Shown in pieces: positions 7,136 through 14,867 of a stretch of 45,598 bases of DNA (position 1 is the first letter of the stretch; every line of letters starts with the position of its first letter). A program made the translations under genes and the position numbers. The stretch spans positions 1 to 45,598 of the forward strand of contig JAILLA010000067.1 in NCBI GenBank assembly GCA_024693325.1, in the 5' to 3' direction. Source of the stretch: Solobacterium sp. GTDB taxonomy: Bacteria > Bacillota_I > Bacilli_A > Erysipelotrichales > Erysipelotrichaceae. The notes beneath the pieces are model-generated. The model saw only the letters and a program-made list of their open reading frames with translations, was not told the origin of the DNA and did not search any database.

Positions 7136-8992
7136 ATGGACTTTATTAACGGAGTGATACGCAAAAACAGAGAACTGAGTCTGTTTATCCTGGATACGTT
7201 TTCGATCATCCTGGCATATGTTCTGGGATTTCTTCTGCGTTTCCTGGACGCAAGTGAAAATATTACATTTTATGCGGCATATTTTGAAAAACTGGTGATC
7301 ACGCTCCCGATCGTGCTGCTGATCAATTATCTGTTCTTTTATCTGCTGAAGGTGAATCGTTCCCTGTGGAAATATACGGGTATTGATGAAGTGGCGAGGA
7401 TCGGCCTGGCGACCGTATGCGCTGATCTGATCTGGTTTCTGATCGTATATTTCAAACCGGTCAAACCGTATATCAGATCGATCCCTGTGATCGCGATGCT
7501 GCTGCAGCTGGTGATCATGCTGGGCCTGCGTTTCGGCTACAGGGCTTACCGGACAAATTGGATGCGGAAACAGAAACACCATAATGCCGTGATCATCGGA
7601 GCAGGTTCTGCCGGAGCTTTGCTGTACCGTGACATCCTGACCAATGACCGCATCGATGCCAATGTCATCGGCTATATCGATGACAATCCCGTCCTGACGG
7701 GAAAGCGCATCAACGGCGTTACGGTTCTCGGAACAGTCAAGGATATTGCCGAGATCAAAAAGAATCATCCGATCGATATCGTTTATGTGGCAATACCCAG
7801 CGCTTCCAAAAAGAGGATCGCCGAGATCATTGACAGCTGTTCCGCCCAGGGACTGCGTACGCAGATCATGGACTACCGCGTCAAGGAAAACCTCCAGGAG
7901 GTATCTTCCCTGCGTGAAGTATCTGTGGAAGACCTGCTCGGCAGGGAGGAAGTCCACCTCGATACCGATTCCATCTCTGATTATCTGACAGGCAGAAATG
8001 TCATGGTAACAGGAGGCGGCGGCAGTATCGGTTCGGAACTGTGCAGACAGATCCTCAGATACGAGCCAAGACGTCTTGTGATCTATGATATTTATGAAAA
8101 CAACATGTATCAGCTCCAGCAGGAGATCCTGATGCATAACAGGAAGACGCATCAGTACGACAATACCGAGATCATCTGCCGTATCGGCAGTGTCAGGGAT
8201 TCCGTACGTCTGGATGAGATCCTTGATGAATTCCCGGCGGATGTCGTGTTCCATGCGGCAGCGCATAAACACGTTCCCCTGGTAGAAGATTCTCCCAAGG
8301 AAGCAGTCAAGAACAATGTGTTCGGCACATTGAAGACACTGCAGGCATGCATCAGGCACCATGTCGGGCGCTTCATCCTGATCTCGACGGACAAAGCGGT
8401 CAATCCGACAAACGCAATGGGTGCGACCAAGCGCATGACGGAACTGATCATACAGGCAATGCGGAACAACGGTGTAACAAAGCTCGGCGCGGTGCGTTTC
8501 GGCAATGTACTCGGCTCCAACGGATCCGTCATTCCGCTGTTCCGTGAGGAGATCCTCAACGGCGGTCCTGTTACCGTGACCGATCCCGAGATCGAGCGCT
8601 ATTTCATGACCATCCCGGAAGCTGCCAGCCTCGTGCTGCAGGCAGGAGCCTATGCGGACCAGGGCGATATCTTCGTGCTTGATATGGGTACGAGGGTAAA
8701 GATCCTGAAGCTTGCCGAGAATATGATCACGCTGTCCGGCTACAAGCCGTATGAAGATATCGATATCGAGTTCATCGGTTTAAGACCGGGTGAAAAGATG
8801 TATGAAGAGATCAGCCTGGGCAATGAGAACCGCTATACGACAGCGAACAACCGTGTCTTTGTAAATGAGCGGATGGATATCGACAGGGATCATTTCTTCC
8901 ATGAACTCAAAGCATTATATGAGAAGCTTGACAGCGCGTCGGATGAAGAGATCCACAATGAGCTGTTCCGTCTGATCGAAGAATATAAATGA
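7136..8992 (+). CDS. membrane-bound UDP-N-acetyl-hexosamine 4,6-dehydratase (CapD/PglF/WbpM family)
   Basis: 618 residues, the usual length of the long dehydratases. About four membrane helices span residues 15-135. A first Rossmann-like unit with GAGSAG (155-160) follows, then the catalytic SDR domain with GGGGSIGSE (293-301), HAAAHKHVPLVE (373-384) and STDKAVNPTNAMGATKR (417-433). In the last motif Met (M428) replaces the usual SDR Tyr before K432, as in WbpM-type enzymes with an Ser-Met-Lys triad. The family converts UDP-GlcNAc to UDP-4-keto-6-deoxy-GlcNAc, the precursor of QuiNAc, FucNAc or bacillosamine-like sugars. The phosphoglycosyl transferase starts 7 bp downstream, so the product is probably the first sugar of the chain. 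The DegT enzyme at 16004 may be its next step. Confidence 0.92.
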   Translation: MDFINGVIRKNRELSLFILDTFSIILAYVLGFLLRFLDASENITFYAAYFEKLVITLPIVLLINYLFFYLLKVNRSLWKYTGIDEVARIGLATVCADLIWFLIVYFKPVKPYIRSIPVIAMLLQLVIMLGLRFGYRAYRTNWMRKQKHHNAVIIGAGSAGALLYRDILTNDRIDANVIGYIDDNPVLTGKRINGVTVLGTVKDIAEIKKNHPIDIVYVAIPSASKKRIAEIIDSCSAQGLRTQIMDYRVKENLQEVSSLREVSVEDLLGREEVHLDTDSISDYLTGRNVMVTGGGGSIGSELCRQILRYEPRRLVIYDIYENNMYQLQQEILMHNRKTHQYDNTEIICRIGSVRDSVRLDEILDEFPADVVFHAAAHKHVPLVEDSPKEAVKNNVFGTLKTLQACIRHHVGRFILISTDKAVNPTNAMGATKRMTELIIQAMRNNGVTKLGAVRFGNVLGSNGSVIPLFREEILNGGPVTVTDPEIERYFMTIPEAASLVLQAGAYADQGDIFVLDMGTRVKILKLAENMITLSGYKPYEDIDIEFIGLRPGEKMYEEISLGNENRYTTANNRVFVNERMDIDRDHFFHELKALYEKLDSASDEEIHNELFRLIEEYK

Positions 8993-8999
8993 GGATAAC

Positions 9000-9686
9000 A
9001 TGTACGACCGAGTGATAAAACGATTCCTGGATATCATCATATCGCTGGCAGTTATCCTGGGACTTTCACCCGTTTATCTGATCACAGCCCTGCTAGTCAG
9101 GGCAAAGCTGGGTTCTCCCGTCCTGTTTTCACAGCTGAGGCCCGGTTATCATGAAAAGATATTCCGGATGTATAAATTCCGTTCCATGACGGATGAGAAA
9201 GATGAAAACGGAAAGCTGCTGCCGGATGAGGTCAGGCTGACACCGTTCGGGGCAAAGCTCAGGAGCACATCCCTGGATGAGCTTCCCGAGATGTTCAATA
9301 TCCTGAAGGGAGACATGTCGATCGTCGGACCGAGGCCCCAGCTCGTCAGGGATATCGTATTCATGACCAAAGAGCAGAGGCACCGCGCGGATGTCCGGCC
9401 GGGACTGACGGGTCTTGCCCAGATCAGCGGCAGGAATGCCATCTCATGGGAAAAGAAACTGGAGTATGATCTGGAATATATCAGACACGAGTCTTTCCTG
9501 TATGACCTGAAGATCTTCTTCGGTACATTTGCGGCGGTATTCCGCCATGATGACATCAATATGGAAGGGGAAGCGACTGCCCTGGATATGGGGGACTGGC
9601 TGCTGAAAGAAGGAAAAATATCCGAAGAGGAATACCTTGAGAAGCAGGAAGAAGCGAGAGAACTGATCCGCAGGAGCGGACTCTGA
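9000..9686 (+). CDS. monotopic phosphoglycosyl transferase (PglC/WcaJ-core type), initiating enzyme
   Basis: A 228-residue protein of the small PglC type. One re-entrant N-terminal helix (about residues 8-32) is followed by a catalytic domain with YKFRSM (58-63), the catalytic Asp-Glu dyad in SLDELPEMFN (91-100; D93, E94) and IVGPRPQLV (108-116). It transfers a sugar-1-phosphate from a UDP-sugar to undecaprenyl phosphate at the cytoplasmic face and so starts each repeat unit. It is 7 bp after the dehydratase gene, which suggests a 6-deoxy-HexNAc substrate such as QuiNAc or diNAcBac. The C-terminal 30 residues are highly charged. It is the only initiating transferase visible in the window, although two flippases are present. 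Confidence 0.93.
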   Translation: MYDRVIKRFLDIIISLAVILGLSPVYLITALLVRAKLGSPVLFSQLRPGYHEKIFRMYKFRSMTDEKDENGKLLPDEVRLTPFGAKLRSTSLDELPEMFNILKGDMSIVGPRPQLVRDIVFMTKEQRHRADVRPGLTGLAQISGRNAISWEKKLEYDLEYIRHESFLYDLKIFFGTFAAVFRHDDINMEGEATALDMGDWLLKEGKISEEEYLEKQEEARELIRRSGL

Positions 9687-9707
9687 GGCGGATCGCAACA
9701 CCATGAA

Positions 9708-9737
9708 TTGACTTTTATGTGTGCGAACAGATACTAT
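9708..9737 (+). promoter_or_regulatory. putative promoter upstream of the sulfotransferase gene
   Basis: TTGACT (9708-9713), 18 bp, TACTAT (9732-9737), in the 110-bp gap before 9797. The 10-mer ACTTTTATGT overlaps the -35 (9711-9720) and recurs at 9770-9779 in the leader. The elements fit sigma-70 reasonably well. Confidence 0.45.
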
Positions 9738-9796
9738 TATGATTGATTTCATAGGAGTGTCTGAAGCACACTTTTATGTAAGACCGGAGGTTGAAT

Positions 9797-10855
9797 ATGA
9801 TTTATTGTGCATGCGGTTACTGTGGAACGGGTTCATCCGTTGTCTATCATCTGTTGAGTGAATATGACGGGATCGAAAGCGGGGATCTCGGTGATTACGA
9901 ACATGTGATCCTGTATACGCCGAACGGACTGTTCGATCTGGAAGACCATATGCTGAGAAACAACGGCTGGCATAATTTCGATGCGGCGATCTCGGCATTC
10001 CGTGAGGAAATGATGCGCCTGAATGATAATGATTTCAAATGGTTCGGCGGCTTCAAGGCACGCTATGGCGATACGTTTGAGAAGAACCTGGACGAATATA
10101 TCAGCGCGCTGACACAGTACACCCTGCAGGGCTACTGGTCCTATGATATGAAGGGCTATAAATTTGACGGTGTCCAGTTCACAAAGGATATGATCCGCAA
10201 GGCACAGGGCAGGGAACGTCCCAATCCGGGCATCATCATTGACCGCAGCGCGGACAACAATATCTATTATTCATTCATCAAAGAAGATGAATTCTTTGAG
10301 CATACACGCAGATTCATGAATAACTATATGAAGATGATGTACGGGGACGCTGAGAAGATCAATGCGAACCAGTTCCTGCTTCCGCACAACCTGTTCCGCA
10401 TCGGCAACTATTTCGGCAGGGACCTGAAGTCCATCATCGTCGACAGGGATCCCAGGGATCTCTATATCATTACGAAGTATGTCTGGCCGACCAAGGGCAT
10501 CCGTTCCCGTTTCCCGATGAACGTGGATGATTTCTGCAGCTTCTATAAGGGCATGAGGGAAACAGTCCGTCCGTATGATCCGGAACTGGTCAGGACCATG
10601 CAGTTTGAAGACTTCGTATACAAATATGACGAGACTGTGGCACAGGTCGAAGAATTCTTCGGACTGGATCCGAAAGACCATGCCAGACCTAAGACACATC
10701 TGAATCCTGCGGTATCGATCGCGAATACGCAGAACTGGAGGATCCGTCCCGAATGGGCTGAAGAGATCAAACCGATCGAAGATATGCTTGCGGACTACCT
10801 GTATGAGTTCCCGTATGTATATACGCCGGATCTGAAAGATACGAAGTTCCTGTAA
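9797..10855 (+). CDS. sulfotransferase-like protein (PAPS-dependent fold)
   Basis: 352 residues from ATG 9797, 6 bases after GGAGG (9786-9790); TTG 9791 is too close to the site. The N-terminus has a P-loop-like GYCGTGSSVVYHLL (residues 7-20), matching the 5'-phosphosulfate-binding loop of sulfotransferases, and IIVDRDPRDLYI (213-224) matches the 3'-phosphate-binding motif. Spacing of about 200 residues between the two also fits. No membrane segment is present, so it would act in the cytoplasm on a lipid-linked or nucleotide-linked sugar before export. It is followed 8 bp later by a flippase. No genes for making PAPS are in the window. A kinase-like or other P-loop role is possible but less likely given the RDPRD motif. 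Confidence 0.75.
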   Translation: MIYCACGYCGTGSSVVYHLLSEYDGIESGDLGDYEHVILYTPNGLFDLEDHMLRNNGWHNFDAAISAFREEMMRLNDNDFKWFGGFKARYGDTFEKNLDEYISALTQYTLQGYWSYDMKGYKFDGVQFTKDMIRKAQGRERPNPGIIIDRSADNNIYYSFIKEDEFFEHTRRFMNNYMKMMYGDAEKINANQFLLPHNLFRIGNYFGRDLKSIIVDRDPRDLYIITKYVWPTKGIRSRFPMNVDDFCSFYKGMRETVRPYDPELVRTMQFEDFVYKYDETVAQVEEFFGLDPKDHARPKTHLNPAVSIANTQNWRIRPEWAEEIKPIEDMLADYLYEFPYVYTPDLKDTKFL

Positions 10856-10863
10856 GAGGCGGT

Positions 10864-12396
10864 ATGTCATCCAATCGATCAAGCCGTGTCAACAATGTCC
10901 TGAAGAATCTTGTGCTGGGCGGAGCAGCCAGGATCCTTTCATTATTGTTTCCGTTCATTACCAGAACGGTATTCGTAAAGCTTCTGGGTGAGGAATATCT
11001 GGGTGTCGGAGGGCTGTTTTCGTCGATCCTGACACTGCTCAACCTTTCCGAACTGGGTCTTTCCAGCGCGGTAGTCTATACCATGTACAAGCCGCTGTCT
11101 GAGAAGAATGACCAGGAAGTATCATCCCTGCTGAATTTCTATAAGGGCATCTATACAAAGATCATGCTGTTTATCCTGGGCATGGGGCTGGTGATCCTGC
11201 CTTTCCTGGGACAGATCGTGAATACGGAGCTGCCGCTATCCGAACTCCGTATCTATTACATCCTCTATCTGGCCAACAGCGCTGCTTCCTATCTGTATGT
11301 CTGGAAGAGCTCACTGATCCAGGCAGACCAGAAGCAGTACATCGTGACCGGCGCAAGCACGCTGTTTACGATGATCACACAGATCGTTCAGATCCTGATC
11401 CTGCTTCTCAAGAGAGACTACACGCTGTACCTGGCAGCTGCCCTGGTATGCACGCTGCTCCATAACTTCTATATCTCATGGCGGGCGGATAAAATGTATC
11501 CGCATATCGCAGCCATCAGGCCGGAGACACTGCCTGCTGAAAAGCAGAAGAGCATCTTCGGGGACGTCAAGGCGATGTTTGCCTATAAGCTCGGCGGCGT
11601 GTTCCTGAATTCCACGGATAACTTCTATATCAATTCGCTGATCAATGTCAAAATGGTCGGCCGGTACAACAACTACATTGCCTTATCCACATCGCTTACC
11701 GCGATCACATCCTATGTTTATCAGTCCATCATTCATTCCGTGGGGGATTTCAATGTCGAGCACAGTGAACAGGAGAAAAAAGGACTGTTTGACGAGATCA
11801 TGCTGCTGTACTGCTTCGTGGCAGTCATCCTGTTTGCGGGCTTCTACTGCACAAGCTCCCCGATCGTTAAGATCTGGCTGGGCGAGGAACGTGTCCTGGA
11901 TCAGCTGACCGTGCTTGCGATCGGCATCAATATCTTCCTGCCCCAGATCCTTTATCCGATCTGGATGTTCAGAAGAACGACAGGAGTATTCAGGCAGACC
12001 AGAAACATCCTGATCTATGCAGGCGTGGTCAACCTGATCCTGTCCTATATACTCGGAAAACGCATGGGACTCTCAGGCATTATCCTGGCGACCAGCGTAT
12101 CCCGACTGCTGACATCATTCTGGTTTGAACCGGTCGTATTGTACCGGATCATCTTCCCGAGCTATCATGTCAGCGGCTATTTCCTGACAGTCATCAAGAG
12201 CCTCTTCATTGCACTGTTGTCGATCTTCTGCTTTGACAGGCTTTCCTTCCTGCTTCCATCGGGCATCATCGGTGTCCTGCTGGCAGTGATCCTCTCATTC
12301 CTGCTCTCCATGGCATGGCTGCTGCTGTTCAACTTCCGCGACCCGTCCATGAAGAAAGTACTGAATACCGTAAAAGGAATCGTAAAGCGTCATTGA
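10864..12396 (+). CDS. polysaccharide flippase (Wzx-like, MOP superfamily)
   Basis: A 510-residue protein with about 14 hydrophobic segments over its whole length. The N-terminal segment after SSNRSSRVNNVLKNLVLGG has the amphipathic start followed by FPFITRTVFVKLLGEEYLG, characteristic of oligosaccharide exporters of the MOP superfamily, including the small xLGxxxyG motif after the first helix. The family moves undecaprenyl-linked oligosaccharides from the inner to the outer face of the membrane. It lies 8 bp after the sulfotransferase gene and 7 bp before the HD gene, so these three are probably co-transcribed. A second, shorter flippase occurs at 37765; the two are not close copies. Confidence 0.88.
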   Translation: MSSNRSSRVNNVLKNLVLGGAARILSLLFPFITRTVFVKLLGEEYLGVGGLFSSILTLLNLSELGLSSAVVYTMYKPLSEKNDQEVSSLLNFYKGIYTKIMLFILGMGLVILPFLGQIVNTELPLSELRIYYILYLANSAASYLYVWKSSLIQADQKQYIVTGASTLFTMITQIVQILILLLKRDYTLYLAAALVCTLLHNFYISWRADKMYPHIAAIRPETLPAEKQKSIFGDVKAMFAYKLGGVFLNSTDNFYINSLINVKMVGRYNNYIALSTSLTAITSYVYQSIIHSVGDFNVEHSEQEKKGLFDEIMLLYCFVAVILFAGFYCTSSPIVKIWLGEERVLDQLTVLAIGINIFLPQILYPIWMFRRTTGVFRQTRNILIYAGVVNLILSYILGKRMGLSGIILATSVSRLLTSFWFEPVVLYRIIFPSYHVSGYFLTVIKSLFIALLSIFCFDRLSFLLPSGIIGVLLAVILSFLLSMAWLLLFNFRDPSMKKVLNTVKGIVKRH

Positions 12397-12403
12397 GGTG
12401 TTT

Positions 12404-13048
12404 ATGCAGAAAACAGAACGTATCCTGAAAACCGAAGAAGCTCTGCGCCGGGAATTTGAAAACGGCAGGGGCTTTGACTATGACTGGCAGAGATTTTACC
12501 GTTATGAACATTCCCTGCGTGTTGCGTCCATCGGCGCGTACATTGCCCGTGAAGAAGGCCTGGATGAAGAAGCGATGATCTGTGCCTGCCTGCTCCATGA
12601 TGCCGCATATTTCAGAGGCTTCCGGAACAGACAGGAATGGGTGGACCATGGCCGGAATTCCGCGCTGATCGCCAGACCTGTCTTTGAAGAACTGGGCTTC
12701 CCGGAAGACATGGTGGAACAGATGTGCTTCGGCATCTCCACGCATGTTGATGAAGAAAAGGATTTCCCCAGACCCTGGACGATCTTTGAGAGGACGATCC
12801 GCAATGCGGATGACATCGACAGATATGATGTATACCGTCTGTATGAGACACTGCAGATGGTTCACTTTGAGGAAATGCCTTTGTCAGACAAACTGGGATT
12901 CCTGCAAAACAGACTGAGCTTTCTGGAAAGCAGTCCGGAGCCGGCTATGGTAACGGAAACAGCACAGAAGCTTTGGGATGATCATCTGAACTATCAGATC
13001 GAGTTTATCGGACGGATGATCAAACAGATATGCAACACAATATTGTAA
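12404..13048 (+). CDS. HD-domain phosphohydrolase-like protein
   Basis: 214 residues from ATG 12404, with TGAGGTG as ribosome binding site 7 bases after the flippase stop; GTG 12398 would sit on that site. HD-superfamily metal ligands can be read: H36 (YRYEHSLRVA), the HD doublet H65-D66 (CLLHDAAYF), a His near 82 and a later Asp in RNADDIDRYD (133-142). The protein is soluble and single-domain. HD proteins hydrolyse phosphate esters or nucleotides; a few (PhnZ) are oxygenases acting on phosphonates, but nothing specific to PhnZ is seen. Its substrate is unknown. The position at the end of the dehydratase-flippase run and before the phosphonate genes invites a role in nucleotide or lipid phosphate turnover. 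Confidence 0.7.
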   Translation: MQKTERILKTEEALRREFENGRGFDYDWQRFYRYEHSLRVASIGAYIAREEGLDEEAMICACLLHDAAYFRGFRNRQEWVDHGRNSALIARPVFEELGFPEDMVEQMCFGISTHVDEEKDFPRPWTIFERTIRNADDIDRYDVYRLYETLQMVHFEEMPLSDKLGFLQNRLSFLESSPEPAMVTETAQKLWDDHLNYQIEFIGRMIKQICNTIL

Positions 13049-13053
13049 AGATG

Positions 13054-13078
13054 GAGCAGGCGCAGGCCTGCTTTCTCT
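13054..13078 (+). terminator. probable hairpin terminator after the HD gene
   Basis: AGCAGGC (13055-13061) pairs with GCCTGCT (13066-13072) around a GCAG loop, followed by a poor T-tract (TTCTCT). The stem is good but the weak U-run suggests partial termination before the phosphonate genes. Confidence 0.5.
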
Positions 13079-13102
13079 GTGGCTCAGGATATTGATTTAA
13101 GG

Positions 13103-13108
13103 TATAAT
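13103..13108 (+). promoter_or_regulatory. putative -10 element for the phosphonate operon
   Basis: A perfect TATAAT lies 25 bp before ATG 13134 and after the hairpin at 13054-13078. The -35 is poor at normal spacing (TGGCTC at 13080-13085), so an activator or extended contacts would be needed. GGAGGTA precedes the start codon. Confidence 0.4.
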
Positions 13109-13133
13109 GACTTTGCATGATACGGAGGTAATA

Positions 13134-14429
13134 ATGAAAAAAGTTTATACATGTTTCTGCACGGATGTGATCCATGACGGACACCTGAACCTGATCAACC
13201 ACGCACGTGAATACGGTGAGGTAACAGTCGGTGTTCTGAGTGAAAAGGCCATGATCCGTTATGACCGTTTCCCCACGATCTCGGAAGAAGAGCGTGTTGA
13301 AATGATCAAAAAGATTCCCGGTGTCAGCCATGTAGTCATACAGGACTCCATTAAATATGACAAAGTATTCGAAGAACTGAAGCCGGATTATATCGTTCAC
13401 GGTGACAACTGGAAGAGCGGTCACCTGTCCTGGATGAGAGATAATGTATTGAAGAATATCGAAAAGTACGGCGGTGAACTGATCGAGATCCCGTACACAT
13501 ATAACCCGAATGTCAAGAAGATCGACATGCGCAGGAATGAAACGCTTGCAATGCCTGACTTCAGAAGGGCAAGACTGAAGAGACTGCTTGCAATCGAACC
13601 GATCGTCAAGATCATGGAAGTTCACAGCGGTCTGACAGGACTGATCGTCGAAAAGACAGTCACTGCCGGCGAAGACGGACTGGACCAGTTTGACGGTATG
13701 TGGATGTCCTCACTCTGTGACTCCACAGACAGAGGCAAACCGGATATCGAACTGGTCGATATGACCGAGCGTATGCATACGATCGATCAGATCATGGATG
13801 TAACGACCAAGCCGATCATCGTCGACGGTGATACCGGCGGAATGACGGAGCACTTTGTTTACAATGTCCGCACACTGGAACGCATGGGCGTATCCGCTGT
13901 CATCATTGAAGACAAGACCGGTCTGAAAAAGAATTCCCTGTTCGGTACCGAAGTCGAACAGACACAGGATACGATCGAAAACTTCTGTGAAAAGATCCGT
14001 GCCGGTGAAGCAATCAAGCGTACCGATGACTTCATGATCATCGCCAGATGCGAATCCCTGATCCTGGAAAAGGGACAGGAAGACGCCCTGAAGAGATGCC
14101 GTGCCTATGTTGAAGCAGGCGTTGACGGCATCATGATCCACTCCAGACAGAGAGACCCGAAGGAGATCTTCGATTTCTGCGATGAATTCAGAAGAACAGA
14201 CAAAACGACGCCGATCGTTGTCGTACCTACATCCTTCTGCCAGTGCACGACCGAAGAACTGGCTGCACACGGCATCAATATTGTCATCTACGCAAACCAG
14301 CTGATGAGAGCTGCCGTACCGGCAATGACCAATGTATGTGAGTCCATCCTGATGAACCACAGAAGTGAAGAAGTCGAGAAGGAACTGATGCCGTTCAAGC
14401 AGATCATCCGTCTGATCGATGAGATCTGA
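13134..14429 (+). CDS. aepX: nucleotidyltransferase-like domain fused to phosphoenolpyruvate mutase
   Basis: 431 residues from ATG 13134 (TACGGAGGTAATA upstream). Residues 1-135 are a TagD-like cytidylyltransferase fold with HDGH (14-17), but where the stand-alone copy at 14440 has GVSSS this one has NPNVKK, so the nucleotide-binding C-terminal motif is lost. Residues about 155-431 are PEP mutase of the isocitrate lyase superfamily: IVDGDTGG (229-236) for metal binding and EDKTGLKKNS (259-268), the EDK-x-x-x-K-x-NS signature of true PEP mutases. It isomerises phosphoenolpyruvate to phosphonopyruvate, the entry reaction of phosphonate synthesis. The decarboxylase that pulls this unfavourable step forward is two genes downstream. 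The mutase call is strong; activity of the N-terminal domain is doubtful. Confidence 0.93.
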   Translation: MKKVYTCFCTDVIHDGHLNLINHAREYGEVTVGVLSEKAMIRYDRFPTISEEERVEMIKKIPGVSHVVIQDSIKYDKVFEELKPDYIVHGDNWKSGHLSWMRDNVLKNIEKYGGELIEIPYTYNPNVKKIDMRRNETLAMPDFRRARLKRLLAIEPIVKIMEVHSGLTGLIVEKTVTAGEDGLDQFDGMWMSSLCDSTDRGKPDIELVDMTERMHTIDQIMDVTTKPIIVDGDTGGMTEHFVYNVRTLERMGVSAVIIEDKTGLKKNSLFGTEVEQTQDTIENFCEKIRAGEAIKRTDDFMIIARCESLILEKGQEDALKRCRAYVEAGVDGIMIHSRQRDPKEIFDFCDEFRRTDKTTPIVVVPTSFCQCTTEELAAHGINIVIYANQLMRAAVPAMTNVCESILMNHRSEEVEKELMPFKQIIRLIDEI

Positions 14430-14439
14430 GGTGTAAATT

Positions 14440-14865
14440 ATGAGTGAAAATCCGAAGGTATATTTACCGATGTCCGCAGATATCATCCATCCCGGACATA
14501 TCAACATCATCAAAGAAGCAGCGAAGTACGGCGATGTCGTCGTAGGGCTCTTTACAGACGAAGCGATCGCTTCCTACAAGAGAGTTCCCTACATGCCGTA
14601 TGAGCAGAGAAAGATCGTTGTCGAAAACATCAAGGGTGTCACGGAAGTCATACCCCAGTATACGAAGGACTATGAAGACAATCTGCGTCTTCTCAAGCCG
14701 AAGTATATGGTGCACGGAACAGACTGGCGCACAGGTCCCCTGGCTGCAGTCCGTCAGAAGGCGATCGACATCATGGCTGAATGGGGCGGTGAAGTCATTG
14801 AACCCGAATACACACAGGGTGTCTCTTCATCACTGATCCAGCAGAAGATCAAAGAGCGTGGCTGA
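14440..14865 (+). CDS. TagD-like cytidylyltransferase, probable phosphonate (PntC-like) or glycerol-phosphate activating enzyme
   Basis: 141 residues, the size of glycerol-3-phosphate cytidylyltransferase. HPGH (17-20) is the canonical nucleotidyltransferase motif and YTQGVSSSLI (124-133) matches the R/T-x-G-x-S-[ST]-[ST]-x-I motif of the family. It transfers CMP from CTP to a phosphate- or phosphonate-bearing substrate. Its position, 10 bp after PEP mutase and 2 bp before phosphonopyruvate decarboxylase, points to a phosphonate such as 2-aminoethylphosphonate, giving a CMP-phosphonate for transfer to the glycan, as known for PntC. By sequence alone glycerol 3-phosphate cannot be ruled out. 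It is clearly paralogous to the N-terminal domain of the preceding protein (shared HG-x-x-W and GGE-x-IE blocks) but keeps the motifs that one has lost. Confidence 0.85.
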   Translation: MSENPKVYLPMSADIIHPGHINIIKEAAKYGDVVVGLFTDEAIASYKRVPYMPYEQRKIVVENIKGVTEVIPQYTKDYEDNLRLLKPKYMVHGTDWRTGPLAAVRQKAIDIMAEWGGEVIEPEYTQGVSSSLIQQKIKERG

Positions 14866-14867
14866 TC

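Noticed and set aside
6914-8362. 482-codon minus-strand ORF opposite the dehydratase
   Set aside because: It lies antisense to a strongly conserved dehydratase gene, its translation is His/Asp/Gln-rich low-quality sequence without domains, and no ribosome binding site supports it.
12404-13048. PhnZ-like phosphonate-cleaving oxygenase
   Set aside because: Only generic HD ligands are visible; it belongs to the flippase run and is separated from the phosphonate genes by a hairpin.
13710-14513. 267-codon minus-strand ORF opposite PEP mutase
   Set aside because: Shadow of the PEP mutase gene; no motif or start signal.
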